11,618 nucleotides of DNA from DASPLH01 sp035627675. GTDB taxonomy: Bacteria > Acidobacteriota > Terriglobia > Terriglobales > Acidobacteriaceae. The stretch lies in contig DASPLH010000054.1 of assembly GCA_035627675.1 (NCBI GenBank), positions 1-11,618 on the forward strand, written 5' to 3'. The translations under genes were made by a program, and so were the position numbers. Positions 1-6,583 of this stretch are shown here, one piece after another. The notes under the pieces were generated by a model, which worked only from the letters and a program-made list of their open reading frames with translations, was not told the origin of the DNA and searched no databases. Each line of letters starts with the position of its first letter. Position 1 is the stretch's first letter.

Positions 1-464
1 CTCGCCAGTGGGAAAGGACACAACTTTGCCACGATCCCGCGACGTGCCGGAACGTGGGCGGGAGTTCGTGATCCCGAGTTTCTCCGACAACTCTCTCAGG
101 TGCCGAAAATCCAAGCCTCCATCCCCGGTCCCGCGATGCTGCTGGTTAGGATGAAGCTCTGCGCACTCGGGTTGCGGATCAGGGTTGGCGTTGCGCGGCG
201 CTGGCGATATCGTCCGTGCGACAATCCACGCCCGTGCCGATCAGGGCACATTTATGTCGCCGATGTGTGTTGTAGGGCTACAATGCTAAAGGTCTCGGCT
301 GCCCCTGAACCGTCCTAGTGCTGTCGGGGAGCACAGGGCAGGTCCCTCGCGGGGCTTCAGCTACACACTTGAGGGCTCGAAACGCGCGTTGCGCGTTGGT
401 GCAGTTGCGCGTGCCTGGGACCGCAGTGGATTTATCGCTCCGCAGACCGGAGCTGGACAACATA
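1..464. other. Leading region without a convincing gene
   Basis: I see no supportable gene here. One plus-strand frame is open from base 1 to a stop at 316-318, but its translation is rich in Arg, Cys and Pro, shows no motif I recognise and has no ribosome-binding site, so I treat it as chance in GC-rich DNA. It could still be the tail of something that starts outside the window. Visible small structure: a perfect dyad TTGTAG-GG-CTACAA at 270-283, whose right half reads into TACAAT (279-284), a possible -10 element; and the word GTTGCGCG at 190-197, 388-395 and 404-411. This stretch probably holds the promoter and leader of the aminotransferase, but I cannot place a transcription start. Confidence 0.4.
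270..284 (+). promoter_or_regulatory. Dyad with a possible -10 element upstream of the aminotransferase
   Basis: A perfect 6-bp inverted repeat with a 2-base centre, TTGTAG-GG-CTACAA, ends in TACAAT (279-284), which matches five of six bases of the sigma-70 -10 consensus. No good -35 box lies 16-18 bp upstream. It could be a small operator overlapping a promoter, or chance. It lies about 180 nt upstream of the aminotransferase start. Confidence 0.2.
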
Positions 465-1655
465 ATGACGCAAGCGACCAAGACAGAGTTGCGCCTGGCC
501 AAGCGTATGTCGCGGCTGGGCACGGAAACGGCATTCGAGGTTCTGGTTCGTGCCCGCGCGCTCGAGAAGCAGGGCCGGGACATCGTTCACCTCGAGATCG
601 GCGAACCCGACTTCGACACGCCCGCAAATATCGTGGAAGCAGCCGTGGACGCCCTGCACAAGGGGTGGACGCACTACGGGCCCTCGGCCGGCCTGCCGGA
701 TCTGCGACAGGCCATCGCCGACGATGTCGCGAAGTCCCGCGGCATCACGGTCGCACCCGAAGAGGTTGTCGTCGTCCCTGGCGGTAAGCCGATTATTTTC
801 TTCGTCATCCAGGCTCTTGTAGATGAAGGGGATGAAGTCATCTACCCCAACCCCGGCTTTCCGATTTACGAGTCGATGATTAACTTCGTCGGCGGCAAGG
901 CCGTCCCGATCCGGCTGCGCGAAGACATGGACTTCCGGCTGGACGTCAACGAACTGGCCGACCTGATCACCGACCGGACGAAGCTGATCATCCTCAACTC
1001 TCCCCAGAATCCGACCGGCGGAGTGCTGACGCGCGAGGACATTCACGACATCGCGAGAGTCATTGGCGACCGCGACATCATGATCCTGACGGACGAAATC
1101 TACAGCCGGCTGCTGTTCGAGGGAGAGCACTATTCGATCGCGTCCATCGACGAGATGCGCGAGCGTTCGATCATCCTCGACGGCTTCTCGAAGACGTATG
1201 CCATGACCGGCTGGCGCATGGGATACGGCGTGATGCGTCCGGACCTCGCGAACCATATCGCGCGGCTGATGACGAACTCGAATTCCTGCACCGCGAGCTT
1301 CACCCAGGTCGCGGGCGTTGAGGCATTGCGCGGAGACCAGGCTTCGGTGGACAAGATGAACGCGGAGTTCAAGCGGCGCCGCGACTTCTTCGCCGAGCGC
1401 ATCAACGGCATCAAGGGCTTCAGTTGCAAGGTGCCGAAGGGCGCGTTCTACATGTTCCCGAACATCGCGAAGACCGGTTGGAAATCGAAACCGCTGGCGG
1501 ATGCGCTGCTGGACGAGGCCGGAGTGGCTGCGCTCTCGGGAACGGCGTTCGGCGCATTCGGCGAAGGCTACCTGCGGTTCAGCATCGCCAATTCCATGGA
1601 GAACATCCGGAAGGCGCTGGACCGGGTAGAAGAGTGGGCCAACAAACGGCTGTAG
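465..1655 (+). CDS. Class I/II pyridoxal-phosphate aminotransferase (aspartate aminotransferase-like)
   Basis: This 396-residue cytosolic enzyme transfers amino groups between an amino acid and a 2-oxo acid with PLP. Visible fold-type I landmarks are the early IGEPDFDTP segment (45-53), NSPQNPTGG (178-186) with the Asn that contacts PLP, DEIYS (210-214) with the Asp that pairs with the pyridine nitrogen, FSKTYAMTGWRMGYG (241-255) with Schiff-base Lys243 and phosphate-binding Arg251, and LRFSIANS (370-377) with Arg371 for the substrate carboxylate. The length is normal for the aspartate aminotransferase Ib/alanine aminotransferase group; the exact substrate cannot be read from sequence. I chose the ATG at 465 because similar enzymes begin close to this point and the in-frame extension back to 318 is low in recognisable protein character. 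The Shine-Dalgarno is weak (GGAG at 449-452, 12 nt away). A strong terminator follows 20 nt after the stop. Confidence 0.9.
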   Translation: MTQATKTELRLAKRMSRLGTETAFEVLVRARALEKQGRDIVHLEIGEPDFDTPANIVEAAVDALHKGWTHYGPSAGLPDLRQAIADDVAKSRGITVAPEEVVVVPGGKPIIFFVIQALVDEGDEVIYPNPGFPIYESMINFVGGKAVPIRLREDMDFRLDVNELADLITDRTKLIILNSPQNPTGGVLTREDIHDIARVIGDRDIMILTDEIYSRLLFEGEHYSIASIDEMRERSIILDGFSKTYAMTGWRMGYGVMRPDLANHIARLMTNSNSCTASFTQVAGVEALRGDQASVDKMNAEFKRRRDFFAERINGIKGFSCKVPKGAFYMFPNIAKTGWKSKPLADALLDEAGVAALSGTAFGAFGEGYLRFSIANSMENIRKALDRVEEWANKRL

Positions 1656-1675
1656 GTTTACAATTTTCCGTTTCG

Positions 1676-1705
1676 CGGCCCGCCGTCTGAGCGGGCCGTT
1701 TTCTT
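1676..1705 (+). terminator. Rho-independent terminator after the aminotransferase
   Basis: A perfect 8-bp GC stem (CGGCCCGC 1676-1683 with GCGGGCCG 1691-1698, 7-nt loop) is followed by TTTTCTT (1699-1705). It ends only 9 nt before the ATG of the next gene, so it also occupies that gene's leader region. Confidence 0.88.
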
Positions 1706-1714
1706 GAGAGACGA

Positions 1715-2827
1715 ATGACTGAACAGAAGCGCTTTCGAGTTTTTGCCACCTGCGACATCGGACCGAGTATCGACCTGCTGCGGCGGCGCGGCTATGACGT
1801 GGAGGTTTACCCGGGGCCGGAAGCTCCGCCGAAGAGCCTGATCCTCGAGAAGGTGAAGAGCGGCGTGGACGGCCTGATCACGACCTTGCGCGACCAGATC
1901 GATGCGGAGGTATTCCAGGCCGGCGACGGCACGCTGCGAGGCGTGGCGCAGATCGCCGTCGGGTTCGACAACATCAACCGCAACGACGCGAACCGGTACA
2001 AGGTTCCGTTCACGAATACGGCCGACGTGTTGACGGAAGCCACGGCGGAGTTTGCTTTCGCGATCATGGTGGCCGCGAGCCGCAAGCTCTGGCAGAGCGA
2101 GCTGGAAGTGCGCGAGAACCGTTGGGGCTCGTGGCATCCGTTCCTGCCGTTCCTCGGCGACGAGGTTACGGGTAAGACCGTTGCGGTAGTCGGCACCGGC
2201 CGCATCGGCCAGGCAATGATCAAGAAATGCGCGGGATTCGACATGAACATCCTGTGCTACGACTCGGCGTACCAGAACCACAAGTTCGTCGAGGCGATCC
2301 AGCGCCTGATGGACGAGAAGCAGAAACTCGGCGTGAGCAACGAGCGCAACTGGATCAAGTACGCCAGCCTGGAGGATTGCCTGCGCCAGGCCGACTACGT
2401 CAGCCTGCACGTTCCGCTGCTGCGCGAGGGCGAGTCGAAGACGCCGACGTACCACCTGGTCAACGAGCAGACGCTCAGCACGATGAAGCGCACGGCGTAC
2501 CTGGTGAACACTTCGCGCGGGCCCGTTGTGGATGAAGACGCGCTGGCGAAGGCGCTGCGCGAGCGCTGGATCGCGGGCGCTGCGCTCGACGTGTTCGAGA
2601 AGGAACCGCTGCCGGCGGACTCTCCGCTCCGCGACCCGGCCATTGCCGACCGTTGCAGGTTGTTCCACCACTTCGCGAGCGGCGGAACGATCACGCGCCT
2701 CTCGACCGACCCGAACAAGGGAATGGCGGGTCGTTGCGCGCAGGGGTTGATCGACATGCTGGAGAAGAACTACGGCGGCGACTACACGAAGATGCCGTAC
2801 GTGGTGAACAAGGAAGCGTTCCGCTAG
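1715..2827 (+). CDS. D-isomer-specific 2-hydroxyacid dehydrogenase, hydroxypyruvate/glyoxylate reductase type
   Basis: This 370-residue enzyme is expected to reduce hydroxypyruvate or glyoxylate (or a related 2-oxo acid) with NAD(P)H. The Rossmann motif VVGTGRIG is at 158-165, with an Asp at 183 after the second strand suggesting NAD(H) preference. Catalytic residues are Arg268 in NTSRG, Glu297 in DVFEKEP and probably His319 in FHHFASGG, where the usual Pro-His pair has become His-His. Between the second Rossmann strand and SLEDCLRQADYVSLH (218-232) lies an extra charged stretch of roughly 25-30 residues (about 186-216). From memory this resembles plant peroxisomal NADH-dependent hydroxypyruvate reductase more than short bacterial GyaR/PGDH proteins. 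The start has GAGAG (1706-1710) 4 nt upstream, directly after the terminator T-run. A stem-loop follows at 2848-2873. Family certain, substrate inferred. Confidence 0.88.
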   Translation: MTEQKRFRVFATCDIGPSIDLLRRRGYDVEVYPGPEAPPKSLILEKVKSGVDGLITTLRDQIDAEVFQAGDGTLRGVAQIAVGFDNINRNDANRYKVPFTNTADVLTEATAEFAFAIMVAASRKLWQSELEVRENRWGSWHPFLPFLGDEVTGKTVAVVGTGRIGQAMIKKCAGFDMNILCYDSAYQNHKFVEAIQRLMDEKQKLGVSNERNWIKYASLEDCLRQADYVSLHVPLLREGESKTPTYHLVNEQTLSTMKRTAYLVNTSRGPVVDEDALAKALRERWIAGAALDVFEKEPLPADSPLRDPAIADRCRLFHHFASGGTITRLSTDPNKGMAGRCAQGLIDMLEKNYGGDYTKMPYVVNKEAFR

Positions 2828-2847
2828 CGAGCGGGAGTCGCAAAAAG

Positions 2848-2873
2848 AGAAGGCCGGCGGACGCCGGCCTTCT
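2848..2873 (-). terminator. Terminator between converging genes (best for the minus strand)
   Basis: An 11-bp perfect stem (AGAAGGCCGGC 2848-2858 with its complement at 2863-2873) closes a 4-nt loop. On the minus strand it is followed by TCTTTTTG (the AAAAA tract at 2842-2846), giving a proper T-tail for the BON-lipoprotein transcript. On the plus strand the tail is poor, but the hairpin can still end or protect the reductase mRNA. Confidence 0.8.
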
Positions 2874-2893
2874 AACGGTTCCGACAGCGTGGA

Positions 2894-3478
2894 TCAGTGA
2901 GCTGCGGACTTGACCTGGAGTTCGTTCACAACCTGCTGAACGTGCGGAATCTTCGAGGCTGCCTGTTCGACCTTGCTGCGCATGGAGTCGTTATCGACGT
3001 CACCCTTCAGCGTCAGCACGCCGTTCTTAACATCGGCGTCGATGTTCTGCTTGTCGAGCCGCATGCGAGCTTCCATGGCCTTCCACTCGGCCTTGATAGC
3101 GTCGTCCGTACGGGTATCGACCTTCTTGGCTATGTCGCCGGCCTCGCCCTCAGGGCGAATGCCGAGTTCGTTGGCGACAACGTAATCGCCGGCATTGGCT
3201 TTCGCGATCTGTTCCGCGCGAACCTTATCGGCGTCGCTCTTGACCTCCCCGCCCAGGCGCACCACGCGCTTCTCGTTGTCAACTTCAGCGCGGACATCGC
3301 CGAGGTTTGCTTGCCGCAGACTCTCGTCGATGCGGTCGCCGATGTTGGTGTTTGCGGCCGTAGTGTTGGCACCAGCGCCGGCGTTATCACGGTCGGCCGC
3401 CGTGCGGTTTTCGTTCCGGTTGCAGGCAGCGGTCAGCATCAACACGAATGCCATCGTGAGCACGACAATTCGCTTCAT
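2894..3478 (-). CDS. Lipoprotein with two BON domains (OsmY-like)
   Basis: A 194-residue exported protein. The first 18 residues form a lipoprotein signal (Lys-Arg, hydrophobic core VVLTMAFVLML) ending in lipobox LTAAC, so Cys19 should be lipidated. An Asn/Ala/Thr-rich linker (20-45) leads to two BON domains at about 46-108 and 122-192; the second shows the typical DADVKNGVLTLKGDV pattern and ends in the VQQVVNELQV motif. BON domains are thought to bind phospholipid or envelope surfaces, and OsmY-like proteins help envelope stress tolerance or folding. The exact role here is inferred. The ATG is preceded by an excellent AGGAGG (minus strand, ending 7-8 nt upstream). It converges on the hydroxyacid dehydrogenase and shares the intergenic hairpin at 2848-2873. 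It is monocistronic: the next minus-strand gene upstream, purQ, ends 217 nt away. Confidence 0.85.
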   Translation of the reverse strand: MKRIVVLTMAFVLMLTAACNRNENRTAADRDNAGAGANTTAANTNIGDRIDESLRQANLGDVRAEVDNEKRVVRLGGEVKSDADKVRAEQIAKANAGDYVVANELGIRPEGEAGDIAKKVDTRTDDAIKAEWKAMEARMRLDKQNIDADVKNGVLTLKGDVDNDSMRSKVEQAASKIPHVQQVVNELQVKSAAH

Positions 3479-3695
3479 CTGTTCTCCTCCTGACGCGGTT
3501 CCAAGATTGCCGCACCCTGTGGATCGCCGCCGGGCAAAGAAGCCCGGCCGCTCACCGGGTGCGCTTCCGCGGAACCGGTCCTAGCGTGGCGCGCCAGAGA
3601 ACTAGGATGGTGGAGTTACGGCAGGGGATGGCACATGCCCGCGCAGGGAGCGGGCGGCACGCGGCACCGCGCGTGCATCGCGGATTTTGCGCGTT
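3479..3695. other. Intergenic region between purQ and the BON lipoprotein, with three hairpins
   Basis: No gene is supported. Three short perfect GC stems are present: GCCGGGC/GCCCGGC with a 6-nt loop (3529-3548), GCCCGC/GCGGGC (3637-3655) and GCACGCG/CGCGTGC (3657-3676). The last two lie 20-60 nt past the purQ stop on its own strand and could end or stabilise its transcript, but neither has a T-run, so I do not call them intrinsic terminators. The first falls in the probable leader of the lipoprotein gene. Confidence 0.45.
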
Positions 3696-4394
3696 TCAGC
3701 GAACGACGGGCTGGCTGGTCACAACGGCTTGCAGGATGCGAACACCGTCGGTCATTCCCAGCGCAGACTCGGACGCACGTTCCGGATGCGGCATCATGCC
3801 CAGCACGTTGCGGCCTTCGCTACAGATGCCGGCAATGTTGTCGAGCGATCCGTTGGGATTGGCTTCCTCGGCGATTTTGCCGTCGGGCGTCGAGTAACGG
3901 AAGAGGATGCGGTTGCCGTCGCGCAACTGCTTCAGCGTGGACTCGTCGCAGAAGTAGTTGCCTTCCATGTGGCCGATGGGGATCTCCAGGACCTCGCCCC
4001 GGCGAAGCGAGTGCGTGAACGGCGTCTCGTTGTTCTCGCAGCGGATGTGGACCGGCTTGCAGATGTATTTCAGCCCCTTGTTACGCATCAGCACGCCGGG
4101 CAGCAGGCCCGACTCGCAGAGGATCTGGAATCCGTTGCAGATGCCCATGACGAGTCCGCCGCCGCCGGCAAACTTCCGGACGGCTTCCATGATCGGCGAG
4201 AACTTGGCAATGGCCCCGGTGCGCAGGTAGTCACCGTAGCTGAAGCCTCCGGGGACGATCACCACATCGCAGTTCTCCAGATCGTGCGAACCGTGCCAGA
4301 GCATGGTCGCGGGCTGGCCAAAGACCTCTTTGAAGGCCCAGTACGCGTCGTGGTCGCAGTTGCTGCCGGGGAAGATGATGACGCCGAATTTCAT
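3696..4394 (-). CDS. purQ: Phosphoribosylformylglycinamidine synthase, glutaminase subunit PurQ
   Basis: PurQ hydrolyses glutamine and passes ammonia to PurL, which makes FGAM from FGAR in step four of purine synthesis; PurS joins them in the complex. The 232-residue protein is a full triad glutamine amidotransferase: N-terminal MKFGVIIFPGSNCDHD, oxyanion region PGGFSYGDYLR (48-58), nucleophile Cys86 in GICNGFQ, and His203/Glu205 in MMPHPER. Length and ends match the small bacterial PurQ type. I start at the ATG at 4394 because family members begin with MKFGV; the reading frame stays open 26 codons further but that stretch is Pro-rich and not conserved. The ribosome site is weak (AGGA about 12 nt upstream). 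No purS or purL is next to it, so the complex must be assembled from genes elsewhere. It diverges from the AI-2E-like gene. Confidence 0.95.
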   Translation of the reverse strand: MKFGVIIFPGSNCDHDAYWAFKEVFGQPATMLWHGSHDLENCDVVIVPGGFSYGDYLRTGAIAKFSPIMEAVRKFAGGGGLVMGICNGFQILCESGLLPGVLMRNKGLKYICKPVHIRCENNETPFTHSLRRGEVLEIPIGHMEGNYFCDESTLKQLRDGNRILFRYSTPDGKIAEEANPNGSLDNIAGICSEGRNVLGMMPHPERASESALGMTDGVRILQAVVTSQPVVR

Positions 4395-4428
4395 CGCGAA
4401 TGCTTGTCCTGGAGGTGGCGGTGATTCA

Positions 4429-4437
4429 AGTCTAGCA
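4429..4437 (-). promoter_or_regulatory. Possible extended -10 promoter of purQ
   Basis: On the minus strand TGC-TAGACT (4437 down to 4429) fits an extended -10 element, and transcription would begin near 4422, giving a leader of about 28 nt to the purQ ATG. The hexamer matches four of six consensus bases. A TTGGAT sits upstream, but 20 bp away, which is too far for a standard -35. Confidence 0.3.
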
Positions 4438-4484
4438 TGCGGTTCCGGGGACGAATCCAATGCTCGGGTCACGTAGAACGTGCA

Positions 4485-4512
4485 TTTTCAGCGGCAGGGC
4501 TGGCATCATAAT
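4485..4512 (+). promoter_or_regulatory. Possible promoter giving a leaderless AI-2E-like mRNA
   Basis: TTTTCA (4485-4490) and CATAAT (4507-4512) are separated by 16 bp, matching four and five of six sigma-70 consensus bases. Transcription would start at about 4518-4519, at the ATG itself, and no Shine-Dalgarno sequence is seen before that ATG. Confidence 0.35.
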
Positions 4513-4517
4513 CGGAT

Positions 4518-5039
4518 ATGGACGTCCGGTACCACTTCGACACGACGTTCGGGGCGCTGAAGCGCTGGTTCATCGCGCAGTGTTACGACTCGCTTGCGGT
4601 CGGAGCGATGTGGCTGGTCGCGCTGCTGATCCTGAAAGTGCCGTTTGCGCCGCTCTGGGCGTTTCTCGGCGGGGCGCTTCAGTTCATCCCGAACTTCGGG
4701 CCCGTGCTGGCCCTGGTGGGACCTGCCCTGGCGATGCTGTTCGCACAAGCCAGCTGGGAACGGTGGATCGGACTCCTGATCGCCTACGCCGCGATCGCGG
4801 CAATTGACGCGTTGCTGTTGCAGCCGTACCTGATGAAGAGGCAGAACCGCGTGCCGTTCTGGGCGTCGATCGTGGCGCCAATCGTGCTCGGCATCATCAT
4901 CCCGTTCTGGGGTGTTCTGCTGGCCCCGCCGCTGCTCGCGGTGTACTACGCGTATCGCAGGCCGAAGGCGCGCGGTGGCGATGTGATCCGCGCAGGAGAG
5001 GGCATTGTGCTGCCGCCGGACCGCCGCGGGCGTTCCTGA
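4518..5039 (+). CDS. Short AI-2E family-like membrane protein (C-terminal half only)
   Basis: A 173-residue integral membrane protein. It resembles the C-terminal half of AI-2E/UPF0118 transporters: FGALKRWFIAQ before the first helix, GGALQFIPNFGPVLALVGPAL (51-71, matching the family's IPyvGP region), LLLQPYLMKRQNRVPFWASI (99-118, matching the Q/NP-L-M segment) and the final hydrophobic IVAPIVLGIIIPFWGVLLAPPLLAV (118-142). I count about four to five membrane segments (roughly 25-48, 51-76, 83-101, 113-146), with a charged cytosolic tail. Full-length relatives run about 330-370 residues, and the missing half is not in the DNA upstream, which belongs to purQ on the other strand. It may be a natural half-size form or a fixed truncation. 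What it transports, if anything, is unknown. The tail of the gene overlaps the yebC promoter. Confidence 0.75.
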   Translation: MDVRYHFDTTFGALKRWFIAQCYDSLAVGAMWLVALLILKVPFAPLWAFLGGALQFIPNFGPVLALVGPALAMLFAQASWERWIGLLIAYAAIAAIDALLLQPYLMKRQNRVPFWASIVAPIVLGIIIPFWGVLLAPPLLAVYYAYRRPKARGGDVIRAGEGIVLPPDRRGRS

Positions 5040-5063
5040 ACCATCCTGTGTTCATGGTATAAT
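5036..5063 (+). promoter_or_regulatory. Extended -10 promoter of the yebC-family gene
   Basis: TGG-TATAAT (5055-5063) is a perfect -10 hexamer with the TGn extension. The best -35 match is weak (CTGAAC, 5036-5041, 16-bp spacing) and lies across the last codons of the upstream gene. Transcription should start near 5070, leaving a leader of about 97 nt before the yebC ATG. Confidence 0.7.
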
Positions 5064-5166
5064 CCGTCTTTGCCTGCATAGATTTAGCGGCATACGTGTG
5101 CTTCGCGGCGTCCGTCGCGGGGTTCCGCCATCAAAAGAAAAGACTCTTTCATAGACGAGGTCTGGC

Positions 5167-5913
5167 ATGTCTGGCCACTCTAAATGGGCGACCATTAAGC
5201 ATAAGAAGGGCGCGCTTGACGCGAAGCGCGGCAAGATTTTCACCCGCCTGATCAAGGAAATCACCATGGCCGCCAAGAGTGGCGGTGATCCGGAGAAAAA
5301 TCCTCGCCTGCGTACTGCGGTTGCAGCCGCCAAGGCTGAGAACATGCCGGCCGACAACATCAAGCGCGCCATCCAGCGCGGCACCGGCGAGCTGCCGGGC
5401 GTGACCTACGAAGAGATCATGTTCGAGGGCTACGGACCGGGCGGCGTCGCGGTGCTGGTCGATGTCTCGACCGACAACCGCAATCGCACGGTGAGCGAAA
5501 TCCGCCACGCCTTCAGCAAGAACGGCGGGAACATGGGCGAAGCAGGTTCCGTGGCCTGGATGTTCAGCAAGAAGGGCGACATTGTCATTCCCAAGGCGCA
5601 GGCGAAGGAAGAAGACCTGATGAACCTCGTGCTGGAGACCGGCGCCGAGGACCTGAAGGACGATGGCGAGAGCTGGGAAATCCTGACCGATCCGTCGAGC
5701 TACGAGAGCGTTCTGGAAGCCGTGAAGGCCGCCGGTTACAAGCCGGAGGTTGCCGAAGTGGGCATGATCCCGCAGAACTACATCAAGTTGGAAGGTCACC
5801 AGGCTTCGACCATGATCCGGCTGATGGAAGCGCTGGAAGACCACGACGACGTGCAGCACGTGTACTCGAACTTCGACATCGATCAGAAGGAAATGGAAGA
5901 GGTCGCCGGGTAA
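5167..5913 (+). CDS. yebC: YebC/PmpR family protein (transcription or translation regulator)
   Basis: This 248-residue cytosolic protein is nearly textbook YebC: MSGHSKWATIKHKKGALDAKRGKIFTRL at the start, MPADNIKRAIQRGTGE (60-75), EIMFEGYGPGGVAVLVDVSTDNRNRT (83-108) and the NGGNMGEAGSVAWMF segment (119-133). YebC/PmpR proteins have been described as DNA-binding regulators, and bacterial and mitochondrial (TACO1) relatives as factors that help ribosomes through difficult stretches such as polyprolines; which applies here cannot be told from sequence. Length is normal and all three domains are present. GAGG (5157-5160) sits 6 nt before the ATG. It has its own extended -10 promoter and its own terminator, so it is most likely monocistronic. 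In many bacteria yebC neighbours ruvC/ruvA; no ruv gene follows here. Confidence 0.95.
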   Translation: MSGHSKWATIKHKKGALDAKRGKIFTRLIKEITMAAKSGGDPEKNPRLRTAVAAAKAENMPADNIKRAIQRGTGELPGVTYEEIMFEGYGPGGVAVLVDVSTDNRNRTVSEIRHAFSKNGGNMGEAGSVAWMFSKKGDIVIPKAQAKEEDLMNLVLETGAEDLKDDGESWEILTDPSSYESVLEAVKAAGYKPEVAEVGMIPQNYIKLEGHQASTMIRLMEALEDHDDVQHVYSNFDIDQKEMEEVAG

Positions 5914-5933
5914 CCAGCGCTCAGCTGAATTGC

Positions 5934-5960
5934 AAGGGCCGCTCTCGAGCGGCCCTTTTT
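5934..5960 (+). terminator. Rho-independent terminator of yebC
   Basis: A 10-bp perfect stem (AAGGGCCGCT 5934-5943 with AGCGGCCCTT 5948-5957) around a CTCG loop runs into five T residues (5956-5960). It points along the plus strand only and lies between converging genes. Confidence 0.92.
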
Positions 5961-5976
5961 GTTGGAACTGCGTTGG

Positions 5977-6519
5977 TTAGTTGGCGGCGGAAGCTCCGGC
6001 GGCCGCGGCGGAAGCGGACGTGGGCGGCATCGCCAGAATGCGATCGTATCGCCATTGGCGAGGCAGTGCGGGCACTCCGACGCGCTGGAGCGTGTACGCC
6101 TCGTAGAAGCCTGTGGAAGCGCATCCGTAGCGGTGGCGGGTGAACGCGTGTCCGACAGTCGGGTGCGCCAGTGCAATGCGCACCAGGGCCAGCGGAGCGT
6201 GTGGTCCGAAGTATGCCGCCAGGGCTTCGAAGCGGTGATTACCGTCGCGCAGGTAGTACGCGCCCTGCTCGGTGATGATGCAGACCGGCGGCGGGATACG
6301 CCGTCCCCGGCGCAAGCGGTCCAGCCAGTAATCTACCCGAACGGGGTCGGTCCAACTTCCCGACGGCAGGAGCTTCAGGAACGGCACGTCCCTGAAGTAG
6401 AGAGTCACGGCGTTGTGCCAGTGACACGGGGCTTCGCGCCACACCCACTGCATCGTTTCGATCTCGGCGTAGCGCACGGAAGTGCTGCGGCGGAGTGGGG
6501 CCGCAGAGGTCGCGAACAT
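5977..6519 (-). CDS. ParB/sulfiredoxin-fold (ParB N-terminal-like) protein
   Basis: A 180-residue, probably cytosolic protein of unknown role. The core IPPPVCIITEQGAYYLRDGNHRFEALAAYFG (75-105) matches the ParB/sulfiredoxin fold: a short strand, then DGNHR (92-96), the nucleotide/phosphate-binding box, then a helix. There is no helix-turn-helix or centromere-binding domain as in true ParB, so chromosome partition is unlikely. Stand-alone members are annotated only as ParB-like nuclease domains. The N-terminal part is rich in Trp and His (EAPCHWHNAV), and the C-terminus ends in an Ala/Ser-rich tail (166-180). The ATG has a perfect AGGAGG with 8-nt spacing. It lies 64 nt downstream of the small membrane-protein gene on the same strand and may share its transcript. 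It converges on yebC. Confidence 0.65.
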   Translation of the reverse strand: MFATSAAPLRRSTSVRYAEIETMQWVWREAPCHWHNAVTLYFRDVPFLKLLPSGSWTDPVRVDYWLDRLRRGRRIPPPVCIITEQGAYYLRDGNHRFEALAAYFGPHAPLALVRIALAHPTVGHAFTRHRYGCASTGFYEAYTLQRVGVPALPRQWRYDRILAMPPTSASAAAAGASAAN

Positions 6520-6583
6520 GATCCTATCCTCCTATTGCATTGCAAGCTGGTTGAAACAACCGGTAGCGAAGCAACAGGAGAAC

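Noticed and set aside
1..318. Open plus-strand frame at the left edge
   Set aside because: The translation shows no motif, no ribosome site and a composition typical of chance frames in GC-rich DNA. I considered the tail of a toxin-like gene but could not support it.
318..464. Upstream in-frame extension of the aminotransferase to 318
   Set aside because: It would add 49 residues rich in Arg, Ala and Ser with no family counterpart. The enzyme's conserved region begins close after the ATG at 465.
1658..2671. Long minus-strand frame (337 codons) opposite the hydroxyacid dehydrogenase
   Set aside because: It is a shadow of the GC-rich codon pattern of a clearly recognisable gene on the other strand, and its translation is Arg/Val/His-rich without motifs.
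3687..4424. Plus-strand frame of 245 codons opposite purQ
   Set aside because: PurQ has all catalytic residues on the minus strand; the opposite frame shows no domain.
4395..4472. 26-residue N-terminal extension of PurQ
   Set aside because: It is Pro/Ser-rich, unlike any PurQ start, and the family begins at MKFGV.
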